A stretch of DNA of 36,987 nucleotides. It comes from Chlamydiota bacterium (GTDB lineage Bacteria; Chlamydiota; Chlamydiia; Chlamydiales; FEN-1388). The translations under genes were made by a program, and so were the position numbers. The stretch lies in assembly GCA_013287775.1 (NCBI GenBank), contig JABDDE010000006.1, positions 1-36,987 on the forward strand, read 5' to 3'. The notes below the pieces were generated by a model. The model was not told the origin of the DNA and made no database searches. It saw nothing but the letters and a program-made list of their open reading frames with translations. This document shows positions 24,694 to 31,752 of this stretch, piece by piece (the first letter of the stretch is position 1; each line of letters starts with the position of its first letter).

Positions 24694-25121
24694 TGTATAC
24701 GCATCAGGCTAAGGATTTTAGCAAAATAAACGTTATAGTTAATATAAGCCATGGCTACTTTTTTACAGGGAGAGCCACAGGAGAATAGCTGCAGAGAGAG
24801 CTTGTCAGAGGCGTTAGGGGTGCTTGGGGTGTTGGTGTTTATGGCCTGGGCTGCTTTTTTTTACAGGGAGAGCTGCAGAGACCCGCGACGGTTTGGGATG
24901 TTTGATGCATTTTTAGTGCTTCTTATAAGCCCATAATAATCCCTTAGCTTTCTCTCTAATCTCTCTGCCCAGACCTTTATTACCAATGCCTTTAGCACCC
25001 CACACGCCTCTGACAAGCTCTCTCTGTAAGCCCTCTCCTGCAGCTCTCCCTGTTAAAAAATGTGCCAAAGCCTGTGAGAGCTATGGTCTTAGCCTGATGC
25101 ATATGCGGGCTCGGGCACGGG
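24694..25121. mobile_element. Large palindromic repeat, copy 3 of 3
   Basis: It runs from ATACGCATCAGGCTAAGG through AGAGCTTGTCAGAGGCG and its complement CGCCTCTGACAAGC to CTTAGCCTGATGCATATGCG and GGGCTCGGGCACGG. It is very close to copy 2 in the centre and to copy 1 at the tips. Outside it lie TTTTGATTGTCCCC on the left and AATAATTGATAAAT on the right, weak matches to the ends of the composite element at 5927-6538. Confidence 0.87.
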
Positions 25122-25159
25122 AATTTGGAATAATTGATAAATACGCTCAGATTGTTTCC

Positions 25160-25194
25160 TCGACCTATCTGCCGCTTCGCGGCAGATAGGTCGA
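25160..25194. terminator. Hairpin after hemW
   Basis: Sixteen-base perfect arms (TCGACCTATCTGCCGC) around a TTC loop, ending 3 bp beyond the hemW stop codon. No T-run follows on the - strand. Confidence 0.5.
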
Positions 25195-25197
25195 TGC

Positions 25198-26325
25198 CTA
25201 TATCAATTCTGACGCCACATAATCATAAAACAGTCTTCCCTTAGCAGTAAGGACAAGCCGTTTGTTTTCATCACTACCACATACCATAACAAGCCCATCG
25301 GTAGTGAGTTTGGCGAGATTTTCTTCGGTTTCTTTTTCAAGTGAAAAACGACAAAGAGGGACTCCTGCAAGGAGCCTCAGGTGTAATACCAGAAGCTCGC
25401 GCTGTCTTTTTTCATTCGAGATCTCTTCAACAAAATCGACTGGAGAGGCTGCAGCCTGTATTATTTTAGCATAGCGTGTGAGGCTCTCAATATTACGATA
25501 GCGCCTGTTATCATAAAAGCTAAAGGCAGAGGGCCCAAAGCCCAAAAATGGCCGTCCGATCCAATAGCCTGTGTTATGGCGCGAAAGGAGCCCATCTCGT
25601 GCAAATGCAGAAATTTCATACTGTTTCAGGCCCTGCATCTCTAAGCGTTTAATCGCCGTAGTATACATGATCGTGCTTATAGCTTCTCCAGGCATCATTG
25701 TACGAAGGGTCGCCTCTTTTTTGGCAAAACCCGTGTGCGGCTCAATAGTAAGGTTGTAGAGCGATAGATGGGTAATGGGGAGTGCACATGCGCAATCTAT
25801 GCTTTCTTGAAAGCTTTCTAAGGTTTGGCCAGGGACATCATACATAAGGTCAATAGAGATATTTTTAAATCCAATGGCATGGCTTAAAAGAACAGCATCT
25901 TTGGCTGCAGCTCGGTTGTGTTTGCGTCCGAGTTGTTTAAGCTCGCCCTCGGCAAAGCTTTGAACCCCGATACTCAGCCGATTAATCCCTAACTTTTTCA
26001 AGGCAGAGAGCATCTCTTGAGTAATTTCAGTGGGATTGGCTTCGATGGTGATTTCGCAACCTGAGGGTGGTTGTATATAATCGAGAATCCTTGCAAGGTG
26101 TTCTGGAGCAAAAAGCGTAGGAGTGCCTCCACCAAAATACACTGACACGATATTTTTGCCCGTGAAGTACTCCTTGTACATTGCAAGCTCACCCATAAGT
26201 GCCTCAATGAGCTGTTTTTGTAATGGTTGCTTATTTGCCACTACATAGAAATGGCAATAGGGGCACTTATGGGAACAAAAAGGGATGTGAAAATACAGAC
26301 TTGTGTCTTTACCACTCGTCGGCAT
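25198..26325 (-). CDS. hemW: Radical SAM protein HemW-like (heme chaperone / coproporphyrinogen-oxidase-like)
   Basis: Radical SAM enzyme of the HemN/HemW group. The cluster motif CSHKCPYC (Cys 17, 21 and 24) follows SLYFHIPF. Typical blocks come next: VSVYFGGGTPTLF, CEITIEANPTEI, LGINRLSIGVQSF, ISIDLMYDVPGQT and the C-terminal HemN-type winged domain. HemW is a heme-binding chaperone, whereas HemN oxidises coproporphyrinogen III; the short N-terminus before the cluster (16 residues) favours HemW. The fourth-position Cys-Asp-Phe of HemN is His-Phe here. The ATG at 26325 gives 375 aa, the usual size, and overlaps the upstream gene by 17 bp. A longer in-frame extension to 26505 is very basic and is the antisense-register shadow of the acidic upstream gene. 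Confidence 0.88.
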   Translation of the reverse strand: MPTSGKDTSLYFHIPFCSHKCPYCHFYVVANKQPLQKQLIEALMGELAMYKEYFTGKNIVSVYFGGGTPTLFAPEHLARILDYIQPPSGCEITIEANPTEITQEMLSALKKLGINRLSIGVQSFAEGELKQLGRKHNRAAAKDAVLLSHAIGFKNISIDLMYDVPGQTLESFQESIDCACALPITHLSLYNLTIEPHTGFAKKEATLRTMMPGEAISTIMYTTAIKRLEMQGLKQYEISAFARDGLLSRHNTGYWIGRPFLGFGPSAFSFYDNRRYRNIESLTRYAKIIQAAASPVDFVEEISNEKRQRELLVLHLRLLAGVPLCRFSLEKETEENLAKLTTDGLVMVCGSDENKRLVLTAKGRLFYDYVASELI

Positions 26326-26821
26326 CGGGGTCGACGATGCCGCCACGACGCCAGCGATTTTTTTCGCTGAAATAGGACTCATCTTCCTCCTCATCTTCCT
26401 CTTCCTCAGCGCCTTCTTCTTCAGCTTTTTCGACGCCTTGGTGTTCAACGGTGGTATAGTACTCCTCGTCAGTCTCTTCTTCGTAGTTGGTCTCTTCAGT
26501 GACATAGGTATGCATGCCAGAGCCGCCCTCAGTCATGCCAGAGTTTGTTTCTCCTGCTTCTACATCAGGAATCGTTGGCATTTCACTATATGCCCCTTTC
26601 TGAGCACCACGCTTAGGGGCGATGTACTCCTCGCTCTCTCCACCTTCCTTAAGAAACTGGAGACGCTCTTTTTCTTCTTCAATTTTACTTTGAAGTGCAC
26701 GAATCTCATCTTTGTGCTTATCTACGTCTTTTTTAGGAACTAACCCAAGCCTGAGCCACTCTTCGAGGTCATGGAGTTCACTTTCGAACTTTTTCAAACG
26801 TTCGCTTTTAATAGGTTTCAT
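26309..26821 (-). CDS. Acidic coiled-coil protein, 170 aa, unknown function
   Basis: Residues 1-62 form a charged helix with coiled-coil character (ERLKKFESELHDLEEWLRLG, then KHKDEIRALQSKIEEEKERL). The middle is flexible and Gly/Thr-rich. The end is a Glu/Asp-rich run (about 20 acidic residues) followed by RWRRGG and DPDADEW. There is no signal peptide or membrane segment. The start is supported by AAGGGA 5 nt upstream. The gene overlaps hemW and is probably in one transcript with it. I do not recognise a family; a scaffold or chaperone-like role is possible from the coiled coil and acidic tail, but nothing proves it. Confidence 0.78.
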   Translation of the reverse strand: MKPIKSERLKKFESELHDLEEWLRLGLVPKKDVDKHKDEIRALQSKIEEEKERLQFLKEGGESEEYIAPKRGAQKGAYSEMPTIPDVEAGETNSGMTEGGSGMHTYVTEETNYEEETDEEYYTTVEHQGVEKAEEEGAEEEEDEEEDESYFSEKNRWRRGGIVDPDADEW

Positions 26822-26836
26822 CTGATCCCTTCAAGG

Positions 26837-26864
26837 AGGTACTTGCAAAATTTTGCAAGCACCT
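26837..26864. repeat. Fused ends of the 162 bp element
   Basis: AGGTACTTGCAAAA joined directly to TTTTGCAAGCACCT, a 28 bp palindrome consisting only of the two terminal repeats of the element at 8002-8163. It is probably an internal-deletion derivative or excision scar. It sits just upstream of the acidic coiled-coil gene. Confidence 0.8.
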
Positions 26865-26957
26865 CATCATAAAAAATTAATAACTGCAAAAGCATAAGCT
26901 GCATGAGCATACCAAAAAATTGCATTTTTTACATCATCATTTTTTTTGTCAATAGAG

Positions 26958-27119
26958 AGATGCTTGCAAAATTCCGGTTTGGGTCAAAATTCGCGCTTTT
27001 GTCGCTGGGAAAAAACCTTTTGCAAATTGCCTACTCGAGGGAGTATGTCAATTTGCAAAAGGTTCCCCCCATCGCCAAAATCATCAAATTTTGTCTCCAA
27101 CGGAATTTTGCAAGCACCT
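26958..27119. mobile_element. 162 bp inverted-repeat element, copy 2
   Basis: Same length as the element at 8002-8163 and in the opposite orientation. It shares GCTTGCAAAATTCCG, TTGGGTCAAAATTCGCGCTTTTG, GCCTACTCGAGGGAGTATGTC and AATTTTGTCTCCAA. The central arms have changed in a compensatory way (TTGCAAATTG pairs with CAATTTGCAA here, where copy 1 has different bases that also pair). It lies 15 bp beyond the stop of the His/Gly-rich gene. Confidence 0.87.
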
Positions 27120-27134
27120 CTAGTTTATCGATGT

Positions 27135-27665
27135 TTAACGATGATGTCCGCCTCCGCCATGATGCCCACCGCCGCCATGATGTCCGCCACCATGATGCCC
27201 ACCACCACCGTGATGTCCACCACCATGGTGCATCATATGGCCGCCATGATGACCTCTTCCGTCATGATGATGACCTCTTCCTCCATTATGCCACCCATGG
27301 TGCCACCAATGGTTGTAGCCGTTATTGTAGTAATAAGGGCTGTAATAGGAATAACCGCCATCATAATAGCCGCCACCGTCATCATAATAATAGTTATCGT
27401 CGTAGTAGGGATAAACGAGCGAGTTATCATTGTCATAGGAATCTGGTGGCTCAGCAAAATAATTATTGTAATAGTCTTTGTAGTAATTGGGATTAGTTTG
27501 AGGTGAGTTATAGTAGGAGGGGGGAGTTTGGACAGGCATTTGGGAAGGAGCTCTGGATTGCACAGCACTTTGTTGGGGATAAGGTGCTTGCCCTTGAGCA
27601 TGTAAAGGCATAAATAGTACCATGAAAGCAAGAACACGACATGCTAAGAACTTTATTATGTTCAT
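27135..27665 (-). CDS. Secreted Tyr/Asn- then His/Gly-rich protein, 176 aa
   Basis: The ATG at 27665 is preceded by GGAGGT at 4 nt. An N-terminal signal peptide (MNIIKFLACRVLAFMVLFMP, cleavage likely after LHA) precedes a Gln/Pro-rich segment. A Tyr/Asn/Asp-rich segment follows (YYDDNYYYDDGGGYYDGGYS), then a 65-residue tail of His and Gly in HHGG-type repeats with some Trp. The tail would bind Ni, Zn or Cu well, and the Tyr/Gly composition resembles adhesive or structural surface proteins. It is presumably periplasmic or on the surface. The repeats are irregular at DNA level, so they are not recent slippage. The gene stands alone on the - strand; its family is unknown. Confidence 0.8.
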   Translation of the reverse strand: MNIIKFLACRVLAFMVLFMPLHAQGQAPYPQQSAVQSRAPSQMPVQTPPSYYNSPQTNPNYYKDYYNNYFAEPPDSYDNDNSLVYPYYDDNYYYDDGGGYYDGGYSYYSPYYYNNGYNHWWHHGWHNGGRGHHHDGRGHHGGHMMHHGGGHHGGGGHHGGGHHGGGGHHGGGGHHR

Positions 27666-27744
27666 AGGCACCTCCGAATTTTTACAACCTCCCATCGCTT
27701 CACTCAGGGACGTTATAAATATAAATTTTTTTTACTCATTTTAG

Positions 27745-27975
27745 CTACTTATTACTATACACAAAATTATAATTTTAATCAAATCAGGTAGCGAAAATTT
27801 AGGGATTAGTCAGCCAAAAGTATCTATGCTGGTGGGGGGGAGGCTTTCTGCCTTTAGTACTGATACGTTACTTCGCTATCTTTCTATTCTTGGTTGTGAA
27901 GTAAAGATACACGTAAAAAAACCACGTTCGTACCTTGGCATATTCCGACATAAAGGTTGTGTAGCAGTCTGCTAA
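27745..27975 (+). pseudogene. 5'-truncated XRE-family antitoxin-like regulator
   Basis: The frame from about 27781 reads ENLGISQPKVSMLVGGRLSA, then FSTDTLLRYLSILGCEVKI and ends HKGCVAVC with TAA at 27973-27975. The helix-turn-helix recognition helix (SQPKVSxLLxGR) and the FS-DRLLRFL block are typical of HigA/XRE antitoxins found with RelE-like toxins. The first 40-50 residues are missing, there is no start codon, and the DNA upstream is AT-rich filler. No toxin gene adjoins it. It is a decayed toxin-antitoxin remnant. Confidence 0.8.
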
Positions 27976-27977
27976 TT

Positions 27978-28038
27978 TTGGACTACGTCACTTGTTATGT
28001 GCGACCGTAGGTCGCACATAACAAGTGACGTAGTCCAA
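27978..28038. terminator. Perfect 29 bp-arm hairpin after sctV
   Basis: Arms of 29 bp starting TTGGACTACGTCACTTGTTA with a GTA loop, 9 bp beyond the sctV stop codon and 2 bp beyond the XRE remnant's stop, so between convergent genes. No T-run follows on either strand. Confidence 0.55.
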
Positions 28039-28047
28039 TAAATACAA

Positions 28048-30222
28048 TTACTTAATCTGGACGCGGCCGAGGGGCTGAATACGGATCTCTGGGACAATCT
28101 CCTGATAGGAAACCACAGAAATCTCTGGGAACTCAAGTTCGATGAGTTTACGGACGAACCTGCGCACGTCAATTGCCGTAAGAATGACAGGCTGCTGCCC
28201 GCCAGGAGGTGGCGTGGAAACAGTAGTGCGAATAGCTTGCAGAATAAGCTGGACGGAATCAGGGTCGAGGGCCAAGTAGGAGCCGGCAGAGGTTTGCTTA
28301 ATGGCGCCACGCACAAGGTCTTCGATTTCAGGATCAAGGACATACACTGAAAGGACTGACTGGCCTTGAGAGTAGCGATAGCTAATGTAGCGCTTGAGTG
28401 AGGAGCGCACATATTCCGTAAGGAGCACGGGGTCTTTTTCGGTCTGAGCCCATTCACCAAGGGACTCGAGCACCGTACGAAGGTCTTTAATCGAAATTTG
28501 CTCCTGCACAAGGCGTTTAAAGATATCTGTCATTTTTTGGAGTGGTATAAGACGCGTGACTTCACGGATAAGGTCTGGGAACGATTTCTCCATAAACTCC
28601 AGCATGGCCTTCATTTCCTGAATACCCAAAAATTCGGCACAGTAATGCCTAAAGAAGTGGGACAGGTGTAAAATCATCACTTCTAAGGTATTCCAGTGCT
28701 TAATATTTGCCTTTTCAAGTACCTCCTTATGCTTAGGCGCAACCCAGAGTGAAGGAAGTCCTAGTGAGTTTTTATAACTTGTAAAAGGTAGGTTATATCT
28801 CTTTAGATTCTCTTCGGTTTCGTTAGTAAGATAGTAATTTTCTATCACTTTTCCGCGAACGATGGGCACTTCATTGAGGTGGATAAGGTATTCATCCTGG
28901 CTGAGATTGGGCGAATCGGTGCGCACGTGGACGCCTGGGAAGCGAACGCCGAGGTCGGCATAGAGGGCCTGTCGCATTTTAGGGATCATCTGATCGATAA
29001 AGCCTATTGCCTTGCCGCTCTTTTGGATTTCGGAAGTGAGGTTTTTTCCTACTTCAATCACTACAGGAAGCGTCAACGCATAGCTATCGATGCCACCCCC
29101 TGAGATCACTTTATGGCCACGCACAGGGGTTTCTGTAGCAGCAGATTCCATAGTTGCCGATGGGGTGCCACCAGGGCCAGCAGCGCCTGATTCTCGCTGT
29201 TCACTGCTCCAGAGAGCATAACCTAAGAGGCCAAGGCCTGCAGCAACAATGGTAAAGGGAGCAATAGGAAAGCCTGGGATGAGGCCTAAGCCCATAATGA
29301 CAGCTGCGGCCATCATGAGGGCCTTGGGCTGTTTAAAGAGCTGGCCTGAGATTTCACTTCCGAGGTTGGTATCTTTCTTATCGGAGGAGACGCGTGTGGT
29401 GACGATACCAGCAGTGATGGAGATAAGGAGCGCTGGGATTTGGGAGACAAGACCGTCACCAATAGAGAGGATGGAAAAGGTATGGGCAGATTGCATAGCA
29501 TCCATGCCCATTTGTGCCATACCAATAATAAGGCCACCGATAATATTGATGGTTGTAATCACAATACCTGCGATGGCGTCCCCTTTGACGAACTTCATGG
29601 CACCGTCCATGGCACCATAGAGCTGGCTCTCTTTTTGTAGGGCAAGGCGGCGCTCTCGTGCTTGGTTGTTGTCAATGAGGCCTGCTCGCATGTCGGCGTC
29701 AATACTCATCTGCTTACCTGGCATAGCATCCAAGGTAAAGCGAGCGGCAACCTCAGCTACCCGCTCAGCACCCTTCGTAATCACAATAAACTGGACAAGT
29801 GTGATAATTAAGAAGATGACGCCGCCCACCACGAAGTTGCCCCCCACCACGAAGTTTCCGAAGGCAAAGATGATATGGCCGGCGTTTGCGTGGAGCAAAA
29901 TCTGGCGCGTTGCTGATATGTTCAAACCAAGCCTATAAAGCGTTGTGAAGAGCAAAAGCGATGGGAAGATGGATAGGTGTACCGCGCTGGGAATATAGAG
30001 CGCAATCATGAGGAGCGCAATGGAGCAAGACAGGTTTAAGGCAATCATTATGTCGATGATATCAGGAGGAATGGGGATGATGAGCATTGCAATAATGCAC
30101 ACAATCACAAAGGCAAGGACAAGATCACTACTTCTTGCGACATTTTCAAGGGATCTATCACCGCCTAGTCTGGCAGTTACCCCATCGAGTACCTGGCGTA
30201 TTTTGAGAAAAAACTTATTCAT
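28048..30222 (-). CDS. sctV: Type III secretion export gate protein SctV (CdsV/LcrD)
   Basis: SctV forms the nonameric export gate of the injectisome. The N-terminal half (residues 1 to about 320) has about eight membrane helices, with the FHIPEP-family signature DAMPGKQMSIDADMRAG near residues 165-178 and VQFIVITKGAERVAEVAARF just before it. The C-terminal half is the cytoplasmic ring domain that docks chaperone-effector complexes. The ATG at 30222 is 7 bp beyond the sctU stop and gives 724 aa, near the usual 700; a longer in-frame start would overlap sctU. The absence of flagellar genes and the sctU partner support a secretion rather than flagellar role. In Chlamydia the same pair is followed by copN; here it is followed by a regulator remnant. 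Confidence 0.94.
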   Translation of the reverse strand: MNKFFLKIRQVLDGVTARLGGDRSLENVARSSDLVLAFVIVCIIAMLIIPIPPDIIDIMIALNLSCSIALLMIALYIPSAVHLSIFPSLLLFTTLYRLGLNISATRQILLHANAGHIIFAFGNFVVGGNFVVGGVIFLIITLVQFIVITKGAERVAEVAARFTLDAMPGKQMSIDADMRAGLIDNNQARERRLALQKESQLYGAMDGAMKFVKGDAIAGIVITTINIIGGLIIGMAQMGMDAMQSAHTFSILSIGDGLVSQIPALLISITAGIVTTRVSSDKKDTNLGSEISGQLFKQPKALMMAAAVIMGLGLIPGFPIAPFTIVAAGLGLLGYALWSSEQRESGAAGPGGTPSATMESAATETPVRGHKVISGGGIDSYALTLPVVIEVGKNLTSEIQKSGKAIGFIDQMIPKMRQALYADLGVRFPGVHVRTDSPNLSQDEYLIHLNEVPIVRGKVIENYYLTNETEENLKRYNLPFTSYKNSLGLPSLWVAPKHKEVLEKANIKHWNTLEVMILHLSHFFRHYCAEFLGIQEMKAMLEFMEKSFPDLIREVTRLIPLQKMTDIFKRLVQEQISIKDLRTVLESLGEWAQTEKDPVLLTEYVRSSLKRYISYRYSQGQSVLSVYVLDPEIEDLVRGAIKQTSAGSYLALDPDSVQLILQAIRTTVSTPPPGGQQPVILTAIDVRRFVRKLIELEFPEISVVSYQEIVPEIRIQPLGRVQIK

Positions 30223-30229
30223 AACTCTA

Positions 30230-31303
30230 TTATAGCGGATTATATAATTCTGGATGTGTATCTTCTTGCAGAGAGGCAACCCATCTGAGCACCTCTGCTA
30301 CAGGTTCAAACACATCTTCAGGGACGTACTCAAAGATCTCTCCCTCTTCCCACAGCTGATGTGCTAGGGGGATATTTCGTATTATAGGCACATTATGTTT
30401 TTCTGCAACTCTAATAATCTCTTCTGCAAGCGGGCCTTGCCCCATGGCTAAAATGATAGGACAGGGGTCGCGTGTGCGCTCATATTCAAGGGCAATAGCA
30501 ATATTTGTTGGGTTGGTGACCACTGCCTTTGCCTGGGCAGTAGCCGCAGCAGGCCCTTCTTGGTAGGCAATTTCGTGCGCAACCTGTTTTCGTTTACTCT
30601 TAATGAGCGGGTCACCTTCGGTATCCTTATATTCTTGTTTTACCTCAAATTTTTCCATTTTCATATCTTTGTCAAAGGCATGTTTTTGGTAGATGAGGTC
30701 AAATACGGAAATCATGACAAAAAATATCCCCACATAGGTAATTACTTGCTTGAGGAAAATAGCAAATACTTGCATGGCAGGAAGCAGGGGGAGCGAGACG
30801 GCGTTAATAAGCTCTGGCAAGCTGCCACGGACCACTTTGTAGACAATACAACCAGCAATAAAAATTTTTAAGCATGATTTAAGAAGTTCGACAAAGGTTT
30901 TCATTTTGAATTTCGACTTTAAGTTTTCCACTGGGTTGAACTTTTTGATATCGAACTTAAACACCTCAGGCGCCCATACGGGGCCTGTGGAGAGAAATGT
31001 GGCCAGAGTGCCTGCCATGGCGACAATGAGGAGTACGGGCATGCTACAGAGAAAGATGACGTAGAAGGATTGCATAAAAAGCGCGGCGATGACGCCAGGG
31101 AGATTGCCTTCGGTGACGAGGTTAAAGCAGCTGCGAAGAAGTTCCCCTAAGTGGTTGTAGAGAAACTCGGTCATGCCGAGTGTTACAGCCATCGAGACCA
31201 TGAAGGTAAAGGCAGCGGGGAAGTCTTGCGACTTGGCTATCTGGCCTTTGCGCTTTGCGTCTCTCAGCTTCTTCGGTGTGGCTTTCTCCGTCTTTTCTGC
31301 CAT
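30230..31303 (-). CDS. sctU: Type III secretion substrate-switch protein SctU (CdsU/YscU)
   Basis: SctU is the inner-membrane autoprotease that sets substrate order in the injectisome. The N-terminus MAEKTEKATPKKLRDAKRKG is diagnostic. Four hydrophobic segments follow (about 28-50, 72-105, 141-165 and 175-205), then a charged linker and the cytoplasmic domain. The autocleavage motif is at residues 264-267 and reads Asn-Pro-Thr-Asn instead of the usual Asn-Pro-Thr-His. The Asn that cyclises is present, but the neighbouring His, which aids cleavage in other systems, is replaced. The C-terminal family blocks EYERTRDPCPIILAMGQG and VPIIRNIPLAHQLW are intact. The stop is 7 bp before the sctV start, so they form one operon. 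Confidence 0.94.
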   Translation of the reverse strand: MAEKTEKATPKKLRDAKRKGQIAKSQDFPAAFTFMVSMAVTLGMTEFLYNHLGELLRSCFNLVTEGNLPGVIAALFMQSFYVIFLCSMPVLLIVAMAGTLATFLSTGPVWAPEVFKFDIKKFNPVENLKSKFKMKTFVELLKSCLKIFIAGCIVYKVVRGSLPELINAVSLPLLPAMQVFAIFLKQVITYVGIFFVMISVFDLIYQKHAFDKDMKMEKFEVKQEYKDTEGDPLIKSKRKQVAHEIAYQEGPAAATAQAKAVVTNPTNIAIALEYERTRDPCPIILAMGQGPLAEEIIRVAEKHNVPIIRNIPLAHQLWEEGEIFEYVPEDVFEPVAEVLRWVASLQEDTHPELYNPL

Positions 31304-31321
31304 GAGTATTAAGTTTTAAGT

Positions 31322-31358
31322 TAGTGGTCAATCCCTCCTGCGGAGGGATCGACCACTA
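31322..31358. repeat. Hairpin upstream of sctU
   Basis: TAGTGGTC-A-ATCCCTCC pairs with GGAGGGAT-C-GACCACTA, one mismatch, 3-base loop. It lies 19 bp upstream of the sctU start codon, within its leader or promoter. On the + strand it is followed by a run of A. Confidence 0.7.
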
Positions 31359-31504
31359 AAAAAAATGTTGCTTGTTTTATATCTAAGAGGGAGTGGACAG
31401 GTGGATTGCAGTGAACACATCAGTCAAGCTTATGGGCGACGTGCATGGCGCATGTAGAAATATTCATATGGAAATACCAGAATACAGAGGTACTAACTGG
31501 TATA

Positions 31505-31622
31505 TTACCATGTCGTTTTACGCTGCAGTCTTGCTACTTTCTCCATAAGCTCAGAAGACTACTGTAGCGTCTCTTTCGCGTCTTCCATTTTCGTCTTCCA
31601 CTCCCTCATCTCCTAGTATAGC
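31505..31622 (-). pseudogene. Remnant of a membrane-anchored coiled-coil gene
   Basis: On the - strand this reads LY*EMREWKTKMEDAKETLQ* and then SSELMEKVARLQRK. It resembles LYKEMKEWRRETKTEIEDVK of the 36111-36404 gene but is interrupted by stop codons. It is probably a decayed member of the family clustered at 35564-36931. The rest of the 31304-31752 gap holds two hairpins and no gene that I can see. Confidence 0.5.
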
Positions 31623-31656
31623 GCGTTAGGGGAAGGGCGTCAAGGAAATTTTGCAA

Positions 31657-31713
31657 TTTCAAGGGGTGGGCTTTTCATAGGGCGTTGCCCTATGAAAAGC
31701 CCACCCCTTGAAA
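31657..31713. terminator. Perfect 27 bp-arm hairpin after the 31753 gene
   Basis: Arms of 27 bp (TTTCAAGGGGTGGGCTTTTC...) with a GTT loop, 39 bp beyond the stop codon of the - strand gene. It is the same design as the hairpins after sctV and hemW. Confidence 0.55.
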
Positions 31714-31752
31714 ATGGGGAGAGAAGGGGTACAACTTATCAATGATAGGGAA

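Noticed and set aside
24351-24752. - strand frame with an 18-residue repeat (MSICGRFS-HQKAAPN)
   Set aside because: The repeat follows from the 54 bp tandem array. There is no ribosome-binding site and no non-repetitive domain.
26326-26505. Upstream extension of hemW (very basic, Lys/Arg-rich)
   Set aside because: It lies wholly within the acidic coiled-coil gene in another frame and is not part of any HemW protein; the start at 26325 gives the normal length.
26903-27506. Two + strand frames rich in His/Arg or Met/Ile opposite the His/Gly-rich gene
   Set aside because: They begin inside the 162 bp element and mirror the His/Gly repeats; the - strand frame has a signal peptide and a strong ribosome-binding site.
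29810-29890. Apparent duplication NFVVGGNFVVGG in SctV
   Set aside because: The length matches the family, where FGEFVVGGN is followed by a similar V-G segment; it is normal family sequence and not an insertion.
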